Below are positions 7,541 to 15,007 of a stretch of DNA of 64,000 nucleotides, piece by piece; positions within the stretch are counted from its first letter, which is position 1, and each line of letters starts with the position of its first letter. The notes under the pieces were generated by a model. The model was not told where the DNA came from and did not search any database. It saw only the letters and a list, made by a program, of their open reading frames with translations. Source of the stretch: Rhizobacter sp. AJA081-3 (GTDB lineage Bacteria; Pseudomonadota; Gammaproteobacteria; Burkholderiales; Burkholderiaceae_C); contig NZ_CP059067.1 in assembly GCF_017795745.1 (NCBI RefSeq), forward strand, positions 2,728,001 to 2,792,000, read 5' to 3'. Made by a program: the position numbers and the translations under genes.

Positions 7541-9274
7541 ATGTCCCGACTTTTCCTCGATCGTGCCCGACGAATCCTGGCTGCCGTGCTCCTGGGCACG
7601 GCCGGCACCGGCACGCTCGCCGCCGGCTATTCCGCGCAAGGCGGAAAGATTCTCGACCCCGCCGGCCAGGAGCTGCAGCTCCGCGGCATCAGCCACTACG
7701 GCTTCAACGCGCTGATCCTGCAGCCGCAGTTCCTCTGGGCCATGGGCTGGAAGGAGCAGATCGCGCAGATGAAGAGCCTGGGCTTCAACGCCATCCGCGT
7801 GCCCTTCGTGCCCGACACGCTCTACAACACCACGCCCGTCAACCAGCTCAGCTACATCGATGCCGGCAAGAACCCCGAGCTGATCGGCAAGACGCCGCTG
7901 CAGGCGCTGGACCTGTGGATGGCCGAGGCCGACCGCCAGGGCATGTACGTCATGCTCGACTACCACAGCGTGTCGATGCAGCGCCAGTACCCGCACTGGT
8001 TCGTCTCGAACCCGGCGGACTTCGGCCTGATCTACAACAAGCAGGCCTACACGAAGGAGAACTGGATGCGCGACCTGGCTTTCGTGGCCAGGCGCTATGC
8101 GGGGCTGCCGCACTTCTTCGCCGTCGACATCTACAACGAGCCCAACGGCATCGTGCGCTGGAGCACCGGCGACCCCAACGCCACCAACCCCATCTACCAC
8201 TGGAAGGCCGCGGCCGAAGCCGGCGCGGCCGCGGTGCTGGCGGCGAATCCGAACCTGATGATCTTCGTGCAGGGCATCAATGGCAATTTCGACGGCAGGG
8301 AGAAGTCGAACATCGCGATGAACTGGGGCGAGGACTTCCAGCCCCAGGCCTACCAGCCGCTGGCGATCCCCGCCGACAAGCTGGTGCTGTCGCCGCACAC
8401 CTATGGCCCCGACGTCTACGTGAAATCCTCGTTCGGCGCGGCCAATTTCCCGGCCAACCTGGCGGCGGACTGGGACACGCTGTTCGGCCAGTTCTCGGCG
8501 AAGCACCCGGTGGTGCCCGGCGAGTGGGGCGGCAAGTACGGCAACGGCACCGGCGGGCAGGCCGACGTGACCTGGCAGAACGCCTTCGTCGACTACCTCG
8601 TGGGCAAGGGCATGCGCAGCAGCTTCTTCTGGTGCTACACGCCGAACAGCGGCGACACCGGCGGCATCCTCGACGACCAGCTCAACGTGCGGCAGGACAA
8701 GCTCGCGCTGCTGAAGAAACTGTGGGGCGGCACGGCCACGACGACCGCGCCCGGGGCGACACCGGCACCGGCACCGGCCCCAGCACCGACACCGGCACCG
8801 GCAGCAGCCAACACGCAGCCTGCCATCGCCAGCTTCTCGCCGAACGCGGGCGCCATCGGCTCGGTGGTCACGATCACCGGCAGCGGCTTCAACGGCCTCA
8901 CCCAGGCCTGGGTCGGCAACGCGAAGAACGCCAGCTTCACGGTGCTCAGCGATGCGCAGGTCCAGGTCACGGTCCCGGCCGGCGCCACCACCGGTGCCAT
9001 CGGCCTGATCAATCCCCTGCATTCGGCCTTCACGGCCAAGTCGTTCAAGGTGAACGGTTCCAACAACAAGGCGACGGCGCCCGAGGTGCCGACGGCGGTG
9101 GCCGATGCGACCGCGTCGGACCCGGCTGCCGCGGCCGACACCGGCGGTGGCGCATTCGATCCGTTCTACGGCGTGTCGCTGCTCGCTGCCGTGGCGCTGC
9201 TGGGCTGGAGGCGCCAGCCGCGCGACACGACGCGCCGGCCGAGCGCGATGCCCGGCCGCTCGATCCAGAGGTGA
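7541..9274 (+). CDS. Secreted GH5 cellulase-like glycoside hydrolase with IPT/TIG domain and C-terminal membrane tail
   Basis: A 577-residue enzyme. The ATG at 7541 has a GGAGG ribosome site and begins a signal peptide ending near TLAAG. The GH5 barrel (about 30-400) shows the acid/base in VDIYNEPNG (Glu200) and the nucleophile in VPGEWGGK (Glu328). An Ala/Pro repeat linker leads to an IPT/TIG immunoglobulin-like domain (about 425-500). The C-terminus has a Gly-Gly-Gly/FDP segment, a hydrophobic helix and an Arg-rich end, like the C-terminal sorting tails cut by rhombosortase-type or glutamic intramembrane proteases. It probably cuts beta-1,4-glucan-like polymer at the cell surface. Its last 109 bp overlap the opposite-strand acyltransferase. 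Confidence 0.88.
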   Translation: MSRLFLDRARRILAAVLLGTAGTGTLAAGYSAQGGKILDPAGQELQLRGISHYGFNALILQPQFLWAMGWKEQIAQMKSLGFNAIRVPFVPDTLYNTTPVNQLSYIDAGKNPELIGKTPLQALDLWMAEADRQGMYVMLDYHSVSMQRQYPHWFVSNPADFGLIYNKQAYTKENWMRDLAFVARRYAGLPHFFAVDIYNEPNGIVRWSTGDPNATNPIYHWKAAAEAGAAAVLAANPNLMIFVQGINGNFDGREKSNIAMNWGEDFQPQAYQPLAIPADKLVLSPHTYGPDVYVKSSFGAANFPANLAADWDTLFGQFSAKHPVVPGEWGGKYGNGTGGQADVTWQNAFVDYLVGKGMRSSFFWCYTPNSGDTGGILDDQLNVRQDKLALLKKLWGGTATTTAPGATPAPAPAPAPTPAPAAANTQPAIASFSPNAGAIGSVVTITGSGFNGLTQAWVGNAKNASFTVLSDAQVQVTVPAGATTGAIGLINPLHSAFTAKSFKVNGSNNKATAPEVPTAVADATASDPAAAADTGGGAFDPFYGVSLLAAVALLGWRRQPRDTTRRPSAMPGRSIQR

Positions 9275-10365
9275 CCCGCGGTCGCCGCCAGCACCAGCAA
9301 CACGGCGCTGGCGGTGCCCACGGCCCACCAGGCAATCGGCGACGACAGCGCGAAGCGCGCCACCGGCACGATCGACAGCACCACGGTCAGCACCAGCCCC
9401 TGCATCAGGTAGAGGCTGTAGCTGATCGTGCCCAGGCGCTGCGCGGCGCGCGTGCGCAGCAGGCCGAACAGCGTGGCGCCCGAGCAGATGGCGAGAAAGA
9501 AGCCGCCCAGCAGCAGCGCCGCGACCGTGCCGTAGCCGGTGCCGGGGGCGGCGCAGGCCGCCACCAGGCACAGCCCGGCGATGGCGGACCAGGCTCGCTC
9601 CGGCAGCCGCGTGGCGGGCCGCGCATGCCGCCACGAGCCCACCGCCATGCCGATCGCGAACAGGGCACCGAAGCCCAGCGCATCGATCTGCACGAAGCGC
9701 TTGGCAGCCAGGCAGGCCACCAGCCCCACCAGCACGGCGGCGAGGTGCCAGCGCCAGCGCGAGACCCCCGCCCAGGCCAGCAGCGAGGCATAGAACACCC
9801 ACTCGTACCACAGCGTCCAGGTGACGCCCGCGAGCACGTGGCGCGCCACTTCGCCGTTGACGTCGGGTTGCGTGTCGATCAGGCCCAGCGCCAGCCACTG
9901 CAGCGCCTGGCCCGCGACCACGCCTGCCGGCTCGCGCAACACGAAACCGCTGCGCGAGAACACGATGGCGAGCATCGCCAACACCACGAACAGGTACATC
10001 GGGCCGATGCGGAACAGGCGGCCGATGTACAGGCGCGCCCAGCCCGGCCGGCCGCGCGTGTGCAGCAGGCGGGTCCAGAACAGGTAGCCGGTGAGCATGA
10101 AGAACACCGAGACGCCCACCGGCCCGAGCACGGCGTAGAAGTGATCCCTGGGCGCGGCCCACACGCCGTCGATCAGGTAGCGCCGCATCAGCACCATGTG
10201 GTACACGAACACGCCCAGGGCGAGGAAACCGCGCAACCCGTCGATCGAGGAGACGCGCCCGGCCACACCGGCCGGTTCGTCCAGGCGCGCGAAGGCCGGC
10301 AGCGCGGCCACGCCGAGCACCACGGCCATCAGCACGAAGTAGGCGAGCGGGTTCTCCAGGCTCAT
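9166..10365 (-). CDS. Membrane acyltransferase, family 3
   Basis: A 399-residue multi-helix protein with the acyltransferase-3 hallmarks: SSIDGLRGFLALGVFVYHMV (conserved Arg and His) and SVFFMLTGYLFWTRLL, followed by RLYIGRLFRIGPMYLF and about ten predicted membrane segments. Such enzymes move acetyl or other acyl groups onto exported polysaccharides. It sits inside the exopolysaccharide locus between the two glycan hydrolases and is a candidate for decorating the polymer. The C-terminal 36 codons lie antisense to the tail of the GH5 gene. The helix count is an estimate. Confidence 0.87.
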   Translation of the reverse strand: MSLENPLAYFVLMAVVLGVAALPAFARLDEPAGVAGRVSSIDGLRGFLALGVFVYHMVLMRRYLIDGVWAAPRDHFYAVLGPVGVSVFFMLTGYLFWTRLLHTRGRPGWARLYIGRLFRIGPMYLFVVLAMLAIVFSRSGFVLREPAGVVAGQALQWLALGLIDTQPDVNGEVARHVLAGVTWTLWYEWVFYASLLAWAGVSRWRWHLAAVLVGLVACLAAKRFVQIDALGFGALFAIGMAVGSWRHARPATRLPERAWSAIAGLCLVAACAAPGTGYGTVAALLLGGFFLAICSGATLFGLLRTRAAQRLGTISYSLYLMQGLVLTVVLSIVPVARFALSSPIAWWAVGTASAVLLVLAATAGHLWIERPGIALGRRVVSRGWRLQPSSATAASSDTP

Positions 10366-10379
10366 TGCGCAGCCGCTGC

Positions 10380-10397
10380 GTGCACAAGCGCACAGAC
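10380..10397 (+). promoter_or_regulatory. Recurrent 18-bp motif site (1 mismatch)
   Basis: Lies in the 86-bp divergent gap between the acyltransferase (start 10365) and the GH8 gene (start 10452). The ACAGAC end points to the GH8 gene. Confidence 0.55.
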
Positions 10398-10451
10398 GCC
10401 ACGCGGCACGATGCGTAGCGTCCGCGCGTGGACGACTGCGAAACGAAGCAC

Positions 10452-11582
10452 ATGCGCATGACGATGGATCGACGGCACTGCCTGAAACTGACGCTGGGGG
10501 CCTGGGCGCTGGCCGGCGTGTGGCCCAACGCGCTGGCGGCGCCCGACTGGCCGGCCTGGGAGGCCTTCGCCGGCCGCTTCGTGCAGGCCGACGGCCGCGT
10601 GATCGACATCACCTTCGACCGCAAGAGCACCTCGGAAGGCCAGTCGTACGGGCTGTTCTTCGCGCTGGTCGCCAACGACCGTGCGCGCTTCGACACGATC
10701 CTGAAGTGGACCTCCGACAACCTCGCCGGCGGCCGACTCGGCGAGCGCCTGCCCGCATGGCTGTGGGGACAGCGCGCCGACGGTGGCTGGGGCGTGAAGG
10801 ACGAGAACTCGGCCGCCGACGGCGACCTGTGGATCGCCTACGCGCTGCTCGAGGCCGCGCGGCTGTGGAACGCGCCGGCCTATGCCGAGAACGGCCGCCG
10901 CCTGCTCGCCCTGGTGCGCAGCAAGGAGGTGGCCGTCAACGGCGCGGGCGTGCCGGTGCTGCTGTCGGGCACGGTGGGCTTCAGGCTCGACAAGGGACGC
11001 TTGCGCATCAACCCGAGCTACGTGCCGGGCTTCATGTTCCGCTACTTCGCGACGGTCGATCCGCAGGGGCCTTGGCAGGCCATCTGGGAGGGCTTCCTGG
11101 CCATGGCGCCGCAGATGTTCGCCGCCGGCGTGGCGCCGGACAACCTGGTCGTCGACGCCGCCGGCCGCGCCATCCCCGACACCGAACGGCCGCCCTCGGC
11201 CAGCTACGACGGCATCCGCGTCTACCTGTGGGCGGGCGTCTCCGGCGCGGGCAGCGAGACGCTGCTCAAGCAGCTCGCGCCCTACGCCGCGCTGACTCGC
11301 CAGCGCGGCACGCCGCCCGAGAAAGTCGATCCGCTGACCGGCGTGGCCCAGCGCGGCGACTACTCGCCGATCGGCTACTCGGGCGCGCTGCTGCCCTTCC
11401 TGAAGGCGACAGGCGACACCGCGCTGCTCGAGCAGCAGCGCGATCGCGTGCGCCGCTCGCCACTGAACTCGACCAGCAACTACTACGACCAGGTGCTGGT
11501 GCTGTTCGGCACCGGATGGATCGAAGGCCACTATCGCTTCGATGCTCAAGGCAGGCTGCTGCCGCGCTGGTCGTCGCGCTGA
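10452..11582 (+). CDS. GH8 endoglucanase, BcsZ-like
   Basis: A 376-residue secreted enzyme of glycosyl hydrolase family 8. The likely acid is in STSEGQSYGL (Glu62 from this start), and the conserved Asp lies in SAADGDLWIAYAL. The Trp-rich substrate cleft (WLWGQRADGGWGVKDENS) is also present. The N-terminus has a twin-arginine-like signal (DRRHCLKLTLG, ending ALAAP). Several starts are possible (GTG 10428, ATG 10452, 10458, 10464), and all keep the signal. BcsZ enzymes normally accompany bacterial cellulose synthase, but none is here. It more likely trims the Wzy-made exopolysaccharide or beta-glucan. The last 37 bp overlap the convergent gene. Confidence 0.88.
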   Translation: MRMTMDRRHCLKLTLGAWALAGVWPNALAAPDWPAWEAFAGRFVQADGRVIDITFDRKSTSEGQSYGLFFALVANDRARFDTILKWTSDNLAGGRLGERLPAWLWGQRADGGWGVKDENSAADGDLWIAYALLEAARLWNAPAYAENGRRLLALVRSKEVAVNGAGVPVLLSGTVGFRLDKGRLRINPSYVPGFMFRYFATVDPQGPWQAIWEGFLAMAPQMFAAGVAPDNLVVDAAGRAIPDTERPPSASYDGIRVYLWAGVSGAGSETLLKQLAPYAALTRQRGTPPEKVDPLTGVAQRGDYSPIGYSGALLPFLKATGDTALLEQQRDRVRRSPLNSTSNYYDQVLVLFGTGWIEGHYRFDAQGRLLPRWSSR

Positions 11583-13366
11583 ACTGTGGCGGCCGGCAAC
11601 GGCCGCAACTCGATGGCCGCGCTGCGCAGCACGCCAAACACGCGCGGGCCGCGCAGCAGGTAGCGGCGGGCCATGCGGCGCGGATCCTGCAGCAGGCGGT
11701 ACAGCCACTCCATGCCGCTGCGCTGCATCCACGGCGGCGCGCGTTGCTCATCGCCGGTGATGAAGTTGATCGATGCGCCGATGCACAGCGCCAGCCCGCG
11801 CGCCGTGCCGCGCTCGCGCAGCGCCTGGGCCAGCACCTCCTGCTGCGGCGAGCCCACGGCGAGCAGGCAGAAGCGGAACGGACTGTGCGACTCGATGAAC
11901 TCCAGGCAGGCCTGCACTGCCTGCGGGTCGCGCACGAAGCCCATCGGCGGCACATGCTGCGACAGCCGGCGCAGGCCGTACAGCGCCTCCAACTGCAGCG
12001 CCTGTGCCGGCGTGCCGCCGATCAGCACGATCCCGTCGTCCGGCGCGATGACGTCGCGAAACAGTGCCGCCGTGAGGTCGCTGCCGCGGCACACCGGCAA
12101 CTCGATGCCGCGTGTGGCGCCGAGCAGCCTGGCGACGAAGCGGCTGTCCAGCAGCACGTAGGTGGCCTCGTCGTAGAGCGCACGGAACGCGGCGTCGTCG
12201 TGAAGGCGGATCAGGTGATCGGCGTTCGGCGTGACCACGTAGCCGTAGTCGCGCTGGCCGAAGCCGGCCGCCACGCGGGTGAAGCCGGCGAGGTCGCAGT
12301 CGTCGAACCGCAGGCTGTGCCTGGCCGCACGCGGCGGCGCGGCAACCCGGAAGAAGCCCGCGAAGTGCCGGGCGAACTCGCCCAGGCCCGCGAGCGCGAG
12401 CAGCACGACGGTGACGATCCAGCGCGGCACCATCGAGTCGCCGGCCTGCACCAGCGCGTCCCAGCGCCGCGCGGGGGGCTGCACCAGCACGCCCACCGGC
12501 ACGTGGTCGCCGACGAAGGCGACCGCCGGCCGGACCAGCGCCATTTCGAGGTGTCGCGGGCACAGGCCGATGGGCACCGACAGCGCCTTCAACCGCTTCA
12601 GCGTCTGCGGCAGGCGATGCTCGGCCTGCACGGGCAGCGCCAGCACGATCCAGTCGATCTTGCGCGTCTTGCCCAGCTCGATGAGCTGGTCGACGGTGCC
12701 CTGCGCCGCGGCGGCCGAAGGCACGGCACCTTCGAATCCGTCGTCGAACACGCCGATCAGCTCGACGGTGTGCGCGCGCGTCTGGCGCAGCGCATGCACC
12801 AGCCGCTGCGCAGCCTGGCCCGCGCCGACCACCGCGATGACTTCGGTGAGCAGCCCGGCACGCTGCAAGCGCTGCAGGCTGCGCGCGGCCAGCGCGCGGG
12901 CCAGCAGGGTCAGCGCCAGCGTGCCCGCGAGCCACGACGTCAGCCAGGCGGTCGGGAAGCTGCGCATCGCGCCGCTCGCGGCACCCAGGGCGAGCAGGCC
13001 GAGCAGGAACAGTGCGAATCGCAGCAGGTGCGTGCGCAGCAGCCCGGGCACACCGTCGCTGCGGCTGGCCTGGAGGCCGAAACGCGGGTCGTAGAGGGTG
13101 AAGGCGGCGAGCACCGCGGCGACCAGCGCGGCCGGCATCAGGTCGCCCTCGAAGGCGCCGACCAGGCCGACCCCGCCGGGCACGGCCGGGCCCAGCGTGA
13201 GCGCGAGCCATGCCGCGGCCACCAGGCACAGCGGGTCGAGCAAGAGGAACAGCGCACCGCTCATCGAGACCAGGTGGTAGCTCAGGCGCGGCCGGAAGTC
13301 CGGCGGCAGCCAGTCGCTCGGCGCAGCGGATCGCGGCGAGGCCGCACTGGAATCAGGCGGGAGCAT
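11546..13366 (-). CDS. Hybrid protein: PHPT-type membrane/nucleotide-binding half fused to a WecG/TagA/CpsF glycosyltransferase
   Basis: A 606-residue protein. Residues about 25-150 are membrane helices, and about 155-290 form a Rossmann-like region (EVIAVVGAGQAAQRL ... GVFDDGF ... KIDWIVLALP ... SVPIGLCPRH). Both parts match the N-terminal half of the PHPT encoded directly upstream (13378-14847). A further membrane helix follows at about 335-350. The PHPT catalytic domain is missing. In its place, about 370-585, is a WecG/TagA/CpsF (GT26) domain with TPNADHLIRL, GFVRDPQAV, AVGSPQQE and GASINFITGD. The enzyme probably transfers the second sugar to the lipid-linked primer, held beside the PHPT. 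It starts 11 bp after the PHPT stop. Confidence 0.85.
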   Translation of the reverse strand: MLPPDSSAASPRSAAPSDWLPPDFRPRLSYHLVSMSGALFLLLDPLCLVAAAWLALTLGPAVPGGVGLVGAFEGDLMPAALVAAVLAAFTLYDPRFGLQASRSDGVPGLLRTHLLRFALFLLGLLALGAASGAMRSFPTAWLTSWLAGTLALTLLARALAARSLQRLQRAGLLTEVIAVVGAGQAAQRLVHALRQTRAHTVELIGVFDDGFEGAVPSAAAAQGTVDQLIELGKTRKIDWIVLALPVQAEHRLPQTLKRLKALSVPIGLCPRHLEMALVRPAVAFVGDHVPVGVLVQPPARRWDALVQAGDSMVPRWIVTVVLLALAGLGEFARHFAGFFRVAAPPRAARHSLRFDDCDLAGFTRVAAGFGQRDYGYVVTPNADHLIRLHDDAAFRALYDEATYVLLDSRFVARLLGATRGIELPVCRGSDLTAALFRDVIAPDDGIVLIGGTPAQALQLEALYGLRRLSQHVPPMGFVRDPQAVQACLEFIESHSPFRFCLLAVGSPQQEVLAQALRERGTARGLALCIGASINFITGDEQRAPPWMQRSGMEWLYRLLQDPRRMARRYLLRGPRVFGVLRSAAIELRPLPAATVQRDDQRGSSLP

Positions 13367-13377
13367 GGCGGCGTCGC

Positions 13378-14847
13378 TCAGAAAGCGTTCGTGCGCTTGA
13401 GCACGGCGGGCGCGGTGAGCAGGAGGATCTTCAGGTCCAGCCACAGCGACCAGTGCTCGATGTAGTCCAGGTCCAGCTCGACGCGGCGGCTGAGCTGCGC
13501 CGTCGTGTCCGTGGCGCCACGCGCGCCGTTGACCTGCGCCCACCCGGTGATGCCGGGCTTGACGCGGTGACGGTGCGCATAGAGGTCGGTGATGTCCTCG
13601 CCGAGGCGCTGCTCGGTGCGCATGTCGGTGGCGTGCGGGCGCGGCCCGACCAGCGACATCGTGCCCTGCAGCACGTTGAACAACTGCGGCAGTTCGTCCA
13701 GGCTGCTGGCGCGCAGGAAGCGGCCAACGCGGGTGATGCGGCTGTCGGCGCGGGCCGTCTGCTGCAGCCCGGTGGTGGCCGCCGCCGGGTTCCAGGTCAT
13801 GGTGCGGAACTTGAAGATGTCGAACACGCGGTTGTCCAGCGCGTGGCGGCGCTGGCGGAAGATCACCGGGCCCGGGCTGTCCAGCCGCACGGCCAGCGCG
13901 ATGACGGCCAGCACCGGCAGCAGCGCCAGCGTGATCAGGCTGCCGAGCAGCAGGTCTTCGGCGCCCTTGAGCACCGCGTCCCAGCGGCCGATCGGCCGGT
14001 CGACCAGGCGCTCCACCGGCACGCTGCCGCCGATCGCGTCGATGGCGCGCGGCGGGCCGAGCGGGCCGGCCAGGTCGGGGCACAGCCCGATCGGCACCGA
14101 TAGAGCAGCCAGCCGCAACGCGATCGCGTCCAGCCGCAAGGGCGGCGCCTGCGGAAGCGTCAGCACGATCCAGTCGATGCGGCGTGTCGACGCCAGTTCG
14201 ATGAGTTGCGCCAGCGTGCCGGTCAGGCCGGCCTCGTTCGGCGTGGCGCCGCGCAGCCGGTCGTCGAAGAGGCCGAGCATCTCGATGCGCCCTGTGCCGG
14301 CTCGGCCCAGCGCCTGCACGAGCTGCTGCGCCTGCGGCCCGGCACCGACCACGGCCACGCTCTCGGCGAGGTGGCCCTGTCGCTGCAGCCGGCCGAGCTG
14401 GCGGCCCACGGCCAGCCTCGTCAGGCCGGTGGCCAGCAGCGCCGCGCCCAGCCAGAGCGCGAAGTGCGAGGGCGGGATCGCTTCGAGCTTTTCGCTGCAC
14501 GCCGCCACGGACAGCAGCACCAGTGCGAAGAGCGCGAAGCGCATCACGTGGGCGCGCAGCAGCGAGCGCATGCGGCCGCGCCGCGCCGCGGTGCCGAAGC
14601 CCTTGTCGTACAGCATGAACGGCGCCAGCACCGAGCCGGCCAGTGCCGCCTGGGCCAGGTCCGGCCCCGTGCCCATCGAAATCAGCCAGTGCCCGAACAG
14701 CCAGCTGGCCAGCGAGGTCATTCCCAGCAGGCTGGCGAAGTCGCACAGCGGCAGCAGGTCGGCGGCGAGTGCAGCCGGGTTGCGCCGCGCCAGCGTCGGC
14801 CAGGTCGTCAGCGCTGCGGCGATCGGTGAGGGCTGGGAAATGTGCAT
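13378..14847 (-). CDS. Undecaprenyl-phosphate sugar-1-phosphate transferase (WcaJ-like initiating enzyme)
   Basis: A 489-residue polyprenyl-phosphate hexose-1-phosphate transferase. It has four N-terminal membrane helices, a CoA-binding-like Rossmann region (SVAVVGAGPQAQQL, LGLFDDR), a membrane helix near residue 300, and the full catalytic domain. The catalytic signatures are FRQRRHALDNRVFDIFKFRTM, DELPQLFNVLQGTMSLVGPRP and HRVKPGITGWAQVNG. It attaches the first sugar phosphate to the lipid carrier on the cytoplasmic face, beginning polymer synthesis. Three motif sites lie in the divergent gap in front of it. It is followed by the domain-swapped partial paralogue. Confidence 0.92.
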   Translation of the reverse strand: MHISQPSPIAAALTTWPTLARRNPAALAADLLPLCDFASLLGMTSLASWLFGHWLISMGTGPDLAQAALAGSVLAPFMLYDKGFGTAARRGRMRSLLRAHVMRFALFALVLLSVAACSEKLEAIPPSHFALWLGAALLATGLTRLAVGRQLGRLQRQGHLAESVAVVGAGPQAQQLVQALGRAGTGRIEMLGLFDDRLRGATPNEAGLTGTLAQLIELASTRRIDWIVLTLPQAPPLRLDAIALRLAALSVPIGLCPDLAGPLGPPRAIDAIGGSVPVERLVDRPIGRWDAVLKGAEDLLLGSLITLALLPVLAVIALAVRLDSPGPVIFRQRRHALDNRVFDIFKFRTMTWNPAAATTGLQQTARADSRITRVGRFLRASSLDELPQLFNVLQGTMSLVGPRPHATDMRTEQRLGEDITDLYAHRHRVKPGITGWAQVNGARGATDTTAQLSRRVELDLDYIEHWSLWLDLKILLLTAPAVLKRTNAF

Positions 14848-14877
14848 CTCGGCAGATTAGGGATGGGCTGCCGCAAG

Positions 14878-14933
14878 GTCTGTGCGTGAACGAACTCAGT
14901 GCGCCAACGCACCGAGTGCGCTGGCGCACAGAC
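14878..14933. promoter_or_regulatory. Cluster of three 18-bp motif sites
   Basis: Three sites are packed in 56 bp: 14878-14895 on the minus strand (1 mismatch, pointing to the PHPT gene), 14899-14916 plus (3 mismatches), and 14916-14933 plus (exact, pointing to the ATP-grasp gene). They form the core of the divergent control region of the polymer locus. Confidence 0.6.
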
Positions 14934-15007
14934 CGGCCGCGCAGATCGCCCCAGGCTCCGCGGGTGTGGATCGGCCACCTCGGGCCGACTGCGTCTGCGA
15001 CCCTTCC

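Noticed and set aside
8756-8815. The ACCGGCACCGGC-like repeats near 8760 as a CRISPR or tandem repeat locus
   Set aside because: They encode the Ala/Pro linker of the GH5 enzyme. There is no spacer structure, and no CRISPR array occurs in the window.
7352-10720. A 1122-codon minus-strand frame across the GH5 and acyltransferase genes
   Set aside because: High GC leaves long open shadow frames. The frame has no domain of its own and runs antisense to a clear GH5 enzyme.
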